DNA of 35,051 nucleotides from UMGS1649 sp045637095 (GTDB lineage: Bacteria > Bacillota > Clostridia > TANB77 > CAG-465): assembly GCA_045637095.1 (NCBI GenBank), contig JAZTYX010000062.1, positions 1 through 35,051 on the forward strand, written 5' to 3'. The position numbers were made by a program, and so were the translations under genes. Of the stretch, positions 24,169-31,226 are shown piece by piece. The notes under the pieces were generated by a model. It was given only the letters and a program-made list of their open reading frames with translations. It was not told the DNA's origin and made no database searches. Positions within the stretch are counted from its first letter, which is position 1. Every line of letters starts with the position of its first letter.

Positions 24169-25572
24169 CTAAAATCTAAAGTATATAAACGGATTATATG
24201 TTGCTTGAGATAAGAATGCTATTGCTATAACAAACATGCCAAGCACAAATCCATAATACATAATTTGTACAAATATATTTTCTTTGTATTTAGTCATTAC
24301 AATATTTCTAATCCATGGAAATACCGGAATAGAAAGTATAATTCCCATTAACAAATATGCACCATAGCTACTTAAGTATATAGCTACTTGTTGCCATGTT
24401 ATATCTGTTATATATGGTACAAACATTGCTTTAAGCACACGTACTACTTCTGTCATACCTGTACATCTAAATAGTACCCAACCAAATAGTACAACTATTA
24501 ATGTGTATATGTGCCCTACAAATTTTGGCATTTTATCTAACCATTTCTTAAGCACAAATTTTTCTAGTATAAGGAAAGCAAAATAATATAATCCCCATAG
24601 TAAAAAGTTTACTGCTGCTCCATGCCAAATACCAGTTAGAGCCCATACAACAAATAGATTTAATATTTGTCTTAATACACCTTTTCTATTTCCGCCAAGT
24701 GGAATATATACATAATCTCTAAACCATGTAGATAAAGATATATGCCATCTTCTCCAAAACTCTGTAACAGATTTAGCTATGTATGGATAGTTAAAGTTTT
24801 CTTCAAAATTAAATCCAAATATTTTACCTAACCCTATTGCCATATCTGAGTATGCTGAGAAATCAAAATAGATTTGAAGTGAGTAAGCAATTGCTCCAAG
24901 CCATGCAAGTGGAGTTTCTAATGCTTCAGCTCCAAATATTACATCCGCAAGTTTACCTGTGTTATTTGCTATTATTAGCTTTTTACAAAGACCAAATATA
25001 AATCTCTCTATACCATCTGTAAATGATTGTAATGTAACTGTTCTTTTGGTTATTTCTTCTGCAACAGTTTGGTATCTAACAATCGGTCCTGCAACAAGTT
25101 GCGGGAACATACTTACATATAAAAGAACATTACAAGGATTCTTTTCCGCCTTAACTTCTTTTCTATACACATCAATAACATAACTCATAGCTTGGAATGT
25201 ATAGAATGATATTCCTATTGGTAATACAATATTAGGTACAGGAATTTTAAGTCCTGCTAATCTATTAATTATTTCAACAGTAAAGCCTGTATACTTGAAA
25301 TAGAATAACGTCCCTATATTTAATACTACTGTAAGTATTAACAACCATTTTCTTTTCTTGTTACTATCTATTTTATCTATAAACAATGCTGCTAAATAGT
25401 CTAACATTACTACAGCTACCATCATAGCTAAAAGCTTTGGTCCACCAAAACCGTAGAATATTAAACTAAATAGAAGCAATACATAATTTTTATATTTATC
25501 CTTTGCTATAAAATATAACATAAGCAAAGCTGGTAAAAATCCAAATAAAAATACCGCACTACTAAATACCAT
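24169..25572 (-). CDS. MBOAT-family O-acyltransferase (AlgI/DltB-like)
   Basis: This polytopic membrane enzyme passes acyl groups across the membrane to an external partner. From the ATG at 25570-25572 (AAGGAG six bases upstream) it is 467 aa and opens MVFSSAVFLFGFLPALLMLYF, the classic AlgI-type start; the frame runs on to a GTG at 25605 that I reject. Motifs: LPIGISFYTFQAMSYVIDVY, the region EFWRRWHISLSTWFRDYVYIPLGGNR, and the catalytic His in TGIWHGAAVNFLLWG. About ten membrane helices. It precedes the DHHW gene in a two-gene operon with its own promoter. No dltA, dltC or dltD is near, so an AlgI-type acetyl transfer is more likely than D-alanylation. Confidence 0.92.
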   Translation of the reverse strand: MVFSSAVFLFGFLPALLMLYFIAKDKYKNYVLLLFSLIFYGFGGPKLLAMMVAVVMLDYLAALFIDKIDSNKKRKWLLILTVVLNIGTLFYFKYTGFTVEIINRLAGLKIPVPNIVLPIGISFYTFQAMSYVIDVYRKEVKAEKNPCNVLLYVSMFPQLVAGPIVRYQTVAEEITKRTVTLQSFTDGIERFIFGLCKKLIIANNTGKLADVIFGAEALETPLAWLGAIAYSLQIYFDFSAYSDMAIGLGKIFGFNFEENFNYPYIAKSVTEFWRRWHISLSTWFRDYVYIPLGGNRKGVLRQILNLFVVWALTGIWHGAAVNFLLWGLYYFAFLILEKFVLKKWLDKMPKFVGHIYTLIVVLFGWVLFRCTGMTEVVRVLKAMFVPYITDITWQQVAIYLSSYGAYLLMGIILSIPVFPWIRNIVMTKYKENIFVQIMYYGFVLGMFVIAIAFLSQATYNPFIYFRF

Positions 25573-25595
25573 AATTTTCTCCTTTATGCTAATAT

Positions 25596-25624
25596 ATTTT
25601 AACACAATATGTCACTTGTTGCAA
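25596..25624 (-). promoter_or_regulatory. Promoter of the MBOAT/DHHW operon
   Basis: On the minus strand, TTGCAA (25619-25624) and TAAAAT (25596-25601) are 17 bases apart, immediately after the thioesterase terminator. Confidence 0.75.
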
Positions 25625-25625
25625 A

Positions 25626-25650
25626 TAAAAGTACACATCTCTGTGTACTC
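25626..25650 (-). terminator. Terminator of the rpoZ-to-thioesterase operon
   Basis: AGTACACA (25630-25637) pairs with TGTGTACT (25642-25649) around a 4-base loop, 10 bases past the thioesterase stop; on the minus strand it is followed by TTTATTT. Confidence 0.8.
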
Positions 25651-25659
25651 TTACTTGTT

Positions 25660-26382
25660 CTATTTTAACTCAATCAATGCATGTACTGTCTTATCATCTT
25701 CGCTTGTTATTACTATAACATGCTTATCATCTACATTTGCGTATTTGCATTTAACTGTTTCGCCTAATTTTATTTCTTTTTTGTATGTTATTCTAACATC
25801 GTTAAATAATCTTTTTTCATACACATCATCAGGTAAAACTTCGTAAGCTAAATCTAAATAGTATAAATTATGCATATGTCCTATGAAATCTATATCTTTT
25901 CTTCTTACTGTATATAGCAGTTCATTTGTATATTCTTCAGGTACTTTTATTTTTTCTAAATCTTCTTCAAAAACACTATTATCTGGTTCAGATTCATATT
26001 TTGCAATCATTGTTTCATCTGGTTTTACTATACTTCCTTTTTCTGTATTTATCAACAACCACTTTGATGTACCAATTACACAAAGTTCTCCTTTAGAATT
26101 GTACATTTTGAAATCTCTACTAGCATAGTATTTTTCTATACTTCTAGACCATGTATCTATACGTAATTCTTCACCATATTCTATTCTTTTTATACTTCTT
26201 ATTTTCCATTCTAAAAGGATCCAAGATAAATGTGTTTCGTTGCTATTATTTAATCCATAACCAAGACTATCCGAATGATGTCCTGCTATATTTTCAAAAA
26301 ACTTAAGAATAGCTTTATTTCCTAAAATATTATCTTTTTCTATATCTTTCAATCCTATTTTTACTGTTTCTTTAAATATCAT
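25660..26382 (-). CDS. Acyl-ACP thioesterase
   Basis: The 240-aa protein resembles bacterial acyl-[acyl carrier protein] thioesterases built of two hot-dog domains, which release free fatty acids from ACP. The first domain holds ENIAGHHSDSLGYGLNN and the SWILLEWKIRSIKRIEYGEEL strand-turn; RDFKMYNSKGELCVIGTSKW follows. The second has VRRKDIDFIGHMHNLYYLDLAYEVLP, equivalent to the D-x-N-x-H-x-N-N active-site region, although the His/Asn pattern is altered (DFIGHMHN). Its ATG overlaps the fmt stop (ATGA), so translation is coupled. It ends the rpoZ-priA-def-fmt operon. Substrate chain length unknown. Confidence 0.88.
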   Translation of the reverse strand: MIFKETVKIGLKDIEKDNILGNKAILKFFENIAGHHSDSLGYGLNNSNETHLSWILLEWKIRSIKRIEYGEELRIDTWSRSIEKYYASRDFKMYNSKGELCVIGTSKWLLINTEKGSIVKPDETMIAKYESEPDNSVFEEDLEKIKVPEEYTNELLYTVRRKDIDFIGHMHNLYYLDLAYEVLPDDVYEKRLFNDVRITYKKEIKLGETVKCKYANVDDKHVIVITSEDDKTVHALIELK

Positions 26383-27347
26383 ATAAATAGTTCTCCTGTT
26401 TTTATTTTCCCGCCACGAATATAATCTCCGCAGTTCATAAGTTTAGAACCTGCAGGTTTTATTCCTTTTAGATTTATATATCCATCGTTACATTTTACTG
26501 CCAATATGTTCTTTTTATCGTTTAGATATACAACTTCTCCACACTTAGCAGTGCTATAGTCTTCTTCTAATTCTACTCTTTCTGCAAGATAAATCTTGTA
26601 TGTTTTTTCTTCATCTATCATGCACCAAGCAGATGGGAATGGATTTGTTCCTCTAACTAAATTTACAAGTGTATCTACATCTTTAGTAAAATCTAGTTTT
26701 GTATTATCTTTTTCAAGCATTGGAGCCATAGTACATTCTTCTGGTTGTTTTGTACTTTCTAACACTCCGTCATTTACTACTAATCTTTCTAGGTCTTTTA
26801 CAAGTGTATTTGCTCCTAATACCATAAGTTTATCATGAAGTGTACCATATGTATCTAACGCATCAATTTCTACTTCTGCTTTAGTTATCATATTACCAGT
26901 ATCCATACCTTCATCCATAAACATAGTAGTTACACCTGTAGTCTTATCCCCATTTATTACAGACCACTGTATAGGTGCTGCTCCTCTATAGTTTGGAAGT
27001 AATGAACCGTGTACATTTATACATCCAAATCTAGGGAAGTCCAATACATATTTAGGAAGTATTTTCCCGTATGCTACAACTACTATCAAATCTGGATTTA
27101 ATGTATTTAATATCTCTTTAACTTCTTCGTTATTTCTTAATTTTACTGGTTGGTATACAGGTATATTCTTTGACTCTGCATATTCCTTTACAGGCGGAGC
27201 CATAAGCTTCATACCTCTTCCTTTTGGTTTATCTGGTTGGCAGAATACTCCTACAACATTAAAAGCGTTATCTACTAACGCTTCTAAACTTCCTTTTGCA
27301 TAATCCGGAGTTCCCATAAATACTATTCTTAAATCTTGTTTTACCAT
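26379..27347 (-). CDS. fmt: Methionyl-tRNA formyltransferase
   Basis: Fmt formylates initiator Met-tRNA using 10-formyl-tetrahydrofolate. The 322-aa length fits. Motifs: VFMGTPDYAKGSLEAL at the N-terminus, CQPDKPKGRGMKL, the catalytic HGSLLPNYRGAAPIQW and TTMFMDEGMDTGNM, and the C-terminal anticodon-binding-like domain (RGTNPFPSAWCMI, IKPAGSKLM). It follows def by 12 bases and overlaps the thioesterase start by four. Ribosome site AGGATAT is weak. Identity is secure. Confidence 0.96.
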   Translation of the reverse strand: MVKQDLRIVFMGTPDYAKGSLEALVDNAFNVVGVFCQPDKPKGRGMKLMAPPVKEYAESKNIPVYQPVKLRNNEEVKEILNTLNPDLIVVVAYGKILPKYVLDFPRFGCINVHGSLLPNYRGAAPIQWSVINGDKTTGVTTMFMDEGMDTGNMITKAEVEIDALDTYGTLHDKLMVLGANTLVKDLERLVVNDGVLESTKQPEECTMAPMLEKDNTKLDFTKDVDTLVNLVRGTNPFPSAWCMIDEEKTYKIYLAERVELEEDYSTAKCGEVVYLNDKKNILAVKCNDGYINLKGIKPAGSKLMNCGDYIRGGKIKTGELFI

Positions 27348-27359
27348 TTATGTTATATC

Positions 27360-27911
27360 CTACTTTCTTTTACATTTTTTATTTTTCTTGTTTGCCTTTT
27401 CTTGTTCTTTTCTTTCTAATTCTTCGGCTTCACGTTTTGCTGCTTCTATTTCTTCATCGCTTAATTTATATACATCATAAGCTTTATCTAAGAAAAGAAT
27501 TCCATCTAAGTGATCTATTTCATGGCAAAGAATAACAGCCTCTAAATCTTCCGCTTTTATTGTTTGTTTCTTGCCATCTATATCGAAATACTCAACTGTA
27601 ACAGTTTTAGGTCTATCTACATTTCCAAATACATTTGGAGAACTTAAACAACCTTCTTCTCCAGTTTGAGAACCAGACTTTTTAGTTATTACTGGATTAA
27701 TTAAAACCCTAGGTCCTGTTCCTGGATCTATTACAATTATTCTTTTAAGTATTCCTACTTGTGGCGCAGCAAGTCCAACGCCATCATATTTATACATAGT
27801 ATCTATCATGTCTAGTGCCAACTCACGTATTTTATTGTCTATTTCTTCTATTTCTCTAGAACGTTTTCTTAAAACTTCGTCTGTATCATATCTAACATTT
27901 CTAATTGCCAT
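27360..27911 (-). CDS. def: Peptide deformylase
   Basis: Def removes the formyl group from new proteins. The 183-aa product shows the three metal-site motifs GVGLAAPQVG, EEGCLSSPN and HEIDHLDGILF in order. A lysine/glutamate-rich tail of about 25 residues (REAEELERKEQEKANKKN) extends past the usual C-terminus. The ATG at 27911 has AGAAGGAATAAAAT upstream and lies 25 bases after the TAA at 27937 that ends the full priA reading frame. The close spacing to that TAA, rather than to the UAG at 28117, supports priA once being full length. Identity is secure. Confidence 0.96.
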   Translation of the reverse strand: MAIRNVRYDTDEVLRKRSREIEEIDNKIRELALDMIDTMYKYDGVGLAAPQVGILKRIIVIDPGTGPRVLINPVITKKSGSQTGEEGCLSSPNVFGNVDRPKTVTVEYFDIDGKKQTIKAEDLEAVILCHEIDHLDGILFLDKAYDVYKLSDEEIEAAKREAEELERKEQEKANKKNKKCKRK

Positions 27912-27936
27912 ATTTTATTCCTTCTATTCTTTTTAT

Positions 27937-28116
27937 TTACCCAAGTCTTACAGGATTCTTTACAACCGATGCTGTAACACTTACATCTTTAATTTTATCA
28001 TAAATATCCATATTTTCAATGAGTTTATCTAAAACTTTGTTATCTACTTTAGTTTTAATTATCATTTGTATTCTATATTTATTGTTTATTTTGCTAATGT
28101 ATGGTGCTTTTGGAGA
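27937..28116 (-). pseudogene. priA: C-terminal part of PriA, in frame behind a UAG
   Basis: After the TAG at 28117-28119 the same minus-strand frame stays open for 59 codons to a TAA at 27937. Read through, it encodes SPKAPYISKINNKYRIQMII and ends with VSVTASVVKNPVRLG. This is the usual PriA C-terminus: a PAPISKI-x-x-KYR-like segment, two strands and a final VNP-type motif. No frameshift is needed. The total would be about 745 aa, normal for PriA. Either the gene carries a nonsense mutation (for example a Tyr codon changed to TAG), or the UAG is suppressed or a sequencing error. TAG ends addA and the MBOAT gene normally, so it is not globally reassigned. Confidence 0.85.
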
Positions 28117-30171
28117 CTATACTTTATATAAATTCTTGTCTTTATTAAATATATTATATATTTTTTCGCTCTCCTTCATAAGCTTTGCCTTATCTTTAGA
28201 TGTTAGTTCTACAACTACTATATCTACAAACGGTGGATATCCTGCCATCTTTCTAAACTTAATTTCTTGTTCATAAAAATCTAAATATGAATTTTCGCTC
28301 ACTGAACTTAATATATAGTTTTCTGTATCATATGCTTGAAGAATAACTCTACCCTTTTTATCTCCACGACCTGCTCTTCCTGCTACTTGAAGCAGATTAG
28401 AGAACGCTTTTTCTGAAACTGTATAGTCGTCTCCTGCCATATAATCTGCATTTACTACACCTACAAGTGTAACGTTGGCTATATCATGGCCCTTGCTTAT
28501 CATCTGAGTACCAACAAGAACATCTACATTCTTATCCTTAAACTCATTTAGTATTCTTTCATGTGAGCCCCTCTTTACAGTTGTGTCCATATCTAATCTT
28601 AATGTAGTTATTCCTGGGAAGATTTCTAAAAGTTCTTTTTCTACTCTTTCAGTTCCCATTCCACCTTCTTCTAAAGTGTCTGCTGAACATATTGGGCACA
28701 CATCACTTACCTTTTCACAATATGAACAATAGTGACAAAGAAGTAGTCCATTCTTTCTATGATATGTTAAATTAACATCACAGTTAGGGCATCTTAAAGT
28801 TTTTCCACATGTTTTACAAGTTATGTACGAAGAAAAACCACGTCTATTTAAGAAGACAAAAGCTTGCTCCTTCCTTTTTAAGTTTTCTTCAATTTCCTCT
28901 TTAAGTCTTGTAGATAATATTCTAGATTTGTTCACTACTGCATCTTGTTTCATATCTACAATCTCTACTTCCGGCACTACGCTTGTACCAGGTCTTGTAA
29001 GCATAGAATAATAGTCTATCTTTTCTTCCATTGCTTTATACATTGTACATACATCTGGAGTTGCTGAACCTAATACTAAATTTGCATTATTTAGATACGC
29101 AAGTCTTGTCGCAACTTCACGAGTATTATATTTTGGTGTAGTCTGAGATATATAACTTGAATCATGTTCTTCATCTATTATTATTAATCCCAAATTCTTA
29201 AATGGAACGAAAAGTGCAGATCTTGGACCTATTACTATTTTTGCTTTGCCGTTTACAATTCTCTTATATTCTGTTTGTCTTTCTAAAGCAGTCATTTTAC
29301 TATGTAACACAGAAACAACTTCTCCAAAACGAGATATAAATCTACGTTTTGTTTGGTCTGTTAAAGATATTTCTGGTACAAGTACAATTGCATCTTTTCC
29401 TCTATTTAAACATTCTTCAATTATTTGAAGATATACTTCTGTTTTACCACTACCAGTAATACCGTGTATTAAAGATACTCTAAATGTATCTAGTGTACTT
29501 ATTATTCCATCAATAGTTCTTTTTTGTTCTCTTGTTGGAACTAATTTTTCACTTCTTTCTATTTTAGAATAGTCTTCAATTGCAGCATCTTGTTTTACTA
29601 ACTTAATATATCCTTTTTCCTCTACAGTTTTTATTATATTTCTAGATATACCAAGTGTATTAATTATATCTTCTATTGGTATATTATTATTTTCTTCAAG
29701 TTCACGTAATAGCTTTATATGTCTTGCACTTGTTATTTTTTTACTTTCTATATCTTGTTCTATTTCCTCTTTTGCTTTATCTAACGCAACAACTGTTATT
29801 TGTTTTCCCACAAGTTCTTTTTGCTCTAACTTTTTATTTGGTGTTGGTGGTAACATGAGCTTAAGTGCCGTATATACGTTGCAGAAGTACATTTTAGACA
29901 TCCATTTAGCTAAAGAAAGTCTTTTTTCATCTAAATAACTATTCTCGTCTAAAATCTCTTCTACGCTCTTTAATTTACCCACCTTGTCCGATTCTTCATC
30001 TTTTAATATCTTTACAATTATCCCTTCACGACTGCTCCCTTTTCCGCTTCCGAAGTTTACTCTTACTCTTTTGCCAAGTTCTACTAATTCTTCATGTTCC
30101 TCTTTTATTTTGTAATCATAAACCTTGTTAAGTTTATGTACTGCATTGTCTATTAAAATTTTAACTACCAC
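28117..30171 (-). CDS. priA: Primosomal protein N' (PriA helicase), ending at a premature UAG
   Basis: PriA restarts stalled replication forks by unwinding DNA and loading DnaC/DnaB-type helicases. The fragment of about 684 aa has the N-terminal DNA-binding start (KILIDNAVHKLNKVYDYKI), Walker A GITGSGKTEVY, motif II IIDEEHDSSY, the zinc-binding region CKTCGKTLRCPNC with further Cys pairs, and motifs V and VI (GTQMISKGHDIANV, LLQVAGRAGRG). AGGAGG is 4 bases from a TTG (30174) and 7 from a GTG (30171); I favour the GTG. The frame stops at TAG 28117-28119, before the C-terminal domain of about 59 residues, which continues in frame behind it. The helicase core is intact; loss of the C-terminal domain could weaken it. 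Confidence 0.93.
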   Translation of the reverse strand: MVVKILIDNAVHKLNKVYDYKIKEEHEELVELGKRVRVNFGSGKGSSREGIIVKILKDEESDKVGKLKSVEEILDENSYLDEKRLSLAKWMSKMYFCNVYTALKLMLPPTPNKKLEQKELVGKQITVVALDKAKEEIEQDIESKKITSARHIKLLRELEENNNIPIEDIINTLGISRNIIKTVEEKGYIKLVKQDAAIEDYSKIERSEKLVPTREQKRTIDGIISTLDTFRVSLIHGITGSGKTEVYLQIIEECLNRGKDAIVLVPEISLTDQTKRRFISRFGEVVSVLHSKMTALERQTEYKRIVNGKAKIVIGPRSALFVPFKNLGLIIIDEEHDSSYISQTTPKYNTREVATRLAYLNNANLVLGSATPDVCTMYKAMEEKIDYYSMLTRPGTSVVPEVEIVDMKQDAVVNKSRILSTRLKEEIEENLKRKEQAFVFLNRRGFSSYITCKTCGKTLRCPNCDVNLTYHRKNGLLLCHYCSYCEKVSDVCPICSADTLEEGGMGTERVEKELLEIFPGITTLRLDMDTTVKRGSHERILNEFKDKNVDVLVGTQMISKGHDIANVTLVGVVNADYMAGDDYTVSEKAFSNLLQVAGRAGRGDKKGRVILQAYDTENYILSSVSENSYLDFYEQEIKFRKMAGYPPFVDIVVVELTSKDKAKLMKESEKIYNIFNKDKNLYKV

Positions 30172-30216
30172 CAAATCACCTCCTAATATTTATATTATTC
30201 TAATTCTTTATATGAC

Positions 30217-30237
30217 AAAAGAGGGTTATCTACCCTC
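30217..30237 (-). terminator. Hairpin overlapping the end of the cytidylate-kinase-like gene
   Basis: GAGGGT (30221-30226) pairs with ACCCTC (30232-30237) around a 5-base loop that contains two bases of the stop codon. On the minus strand it is followed by only four T. It may end a short rpoZ-kinase transcript or attenuate reading into priA. Confidence 0.6.
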
Positions 30238-30786
30238 CCACTTGCCATATTCTTCAATTATTCTATTTGCTGCTTCCTCTGGAGTTAAATCTGAAGTATC
30301 TATTACATAATCATAATTAGATAAATCATGTATGTCTACATCATATAACTCTAAATATCTTTCTTTTTCTGATTCTTCACGAGCAAGTATTGCATCGTGA
30401 GCATCTTCTATAGATTCATATTTTTCTTCTTTTCCTCTAGTTTTAGAAGCTTCGAAAAGTCTTTTACTTGCAACATCTAGCGTAGATGTCATGTATACTT
30501 TAAATGCGTTAGGCGCAATATAGAAACCAAGTCTTGCATCTATTACAATCTTATTACTATCTTTAACTTTTGCTTGTGTATTAAATTCTACTTGTTTATC
30601 TATATCTGGATTTTTGTCTACATAGCGACTGAATTCCACTAAACTCATATTTTTTTGTCTAGCAAGTTCTCTAAATGATGTGCTTGCTTTATACAGTTCA
30701 AATCCAAGTTTATTTGCAACTATTTTTGCAACCTCGGTTTTCCCAACAGCTATATTTCCTGTTATACATATCATCTGTTTTTTCAT
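30226..30786 (-). CDS. Cytidylate kinase-like P-loop protein
   Basis: The 186-aa protein begins with the Walker A motif CITGNIAVGKTEVAKI, then FRELARQKNMSLVEFSRYVDKNPDIDKQV, which is the form seen in archaeal-type cytidylate kinases and related kinases that phosphorylate CMP to CDP. A basic lid-like region (KRLFEASKTRGKEEKYESIEDAHDAI) follows. The phosphate acceptor cannot be confirmed by sequence. Guanylate kinase normally sits beside rpoZ in Firmicutes; this gene occupies that place. AGAGGAAAAATAT precedes the ATG, 15 bases after rpoZ. Confidence 0.8.
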   Translation of the reverse strand: MKKQMICITGNIAVGKTEVAKIVANKLGFELYKASTSFRELARQKNMSLVEFSRYVDKNPDIDKQVEFNTQAKVKDSNKIVIDARLGFYIAPNAFKVYMTSTLDVASKRLFEASKTRGKEEKYESIEDAHDAILAREESEKERYLELYDVDIHDLSNYDYVIDTSDLTPEEAANRIIEEYGKWEGR

Positions 30787-30801
30787 ATATTTTTCCTCTT
30801 A

Positions 30802-31041
30802 TTATTCAACAACATCCTCTATTATTACGTCTGCTATTTGATCTTGTTCATTCATTGCTACAGTTACTTTTCCAGCATCTATTTCTTTAGTAGCTACATC
30901 TACTGGATCAGATATATCTGGATCTCCTTCTTCTACTCTTTTATTAGAAATTTGTCTTGCTCTTTTAGCAACTGCTAGTGCCACTTCGTATCTTGTTCCT
31001 ACTTTTGGCATAACATCGTTTACGCTTGGTTTTGCTAACAT
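30802..31041 (-). CDS. rpoZ: RNA polymerase omega subunit
   Basis: The 79-aa product is an omega subunit, which helps the beta' subunit fold and stabilises RNA polymerase. It opens MLAKPSVNDVMPKVGTRYEV and contains ALAVAKRARQISNKR, the family core (RYxLV...AKRARQI), with an acidic C-terminal tail. AGGAGGAATAATA precedes the ATG. It heads the operon of the cytidylate-kinase-like gene, priA, def, fmt and the thioesterase, with a promoter at 31072-31100. Confidence 0.93.
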   Translation of the reverse strand: MLAKPSVNDVMPKVGTRYEVALAVAKRARQISNKRVEEGDPDISDPVDVATKEIDAGKVTVAMNEQDQIADVIIEDVVE

Positions 31042-31071
31042 TATTATTCCTCCTAAATCAATACTACAAAT

Positions 31072-31100
31072 ATTTTAACATACCTAATATTTTTTTGCAA
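31072..31100 (-). promoter_or_regulatory. Promoter of the rpoZ operon
   Basis: On the minus strand, TTGCAA (31095-31100) and TAAAAT (31072-31077) are 17 bases apart, with about 30 bases of leader to the rpoZ start. Confidence 0.75.
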
Positions 31101-31154
31101 TAATTTCTAAGCAAATACAGTATATAAAAAATTGGCTTAAAGCAAATTTAACTA

Positions 31155-31183
31155 TTGTTTTTTTATTTTGTTTATTATACAAT
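31155..31183 (+). promoter_or_regulatory. Promoter of the 576-aa unknown gene
   Basis: TTGTTT (31155-31160) and TACAAT (31178-31183) are 17 bases apart on the plus strand. It faces away from the rpoZ promoter. The region is very AT-rich, so chance matches are possible. Confidence 0.5.
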
Positions 31184-31226
31184 TTATGTGTAAGATTATA
31201 TATTTTATATTATACGGAGGATAAAA

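Noticed and set aside
25573..25605. GTG start for the MBOAT gene
   Set aside because: It would fall inside the promoter region; the ATG at 25572 has AAGGAG and the typical MVFSS start.
27937..30171. Frameshift in priA
   Set aside because: The C-terminal part continues in the same frame after a TAG; no base gain or loss is needed.
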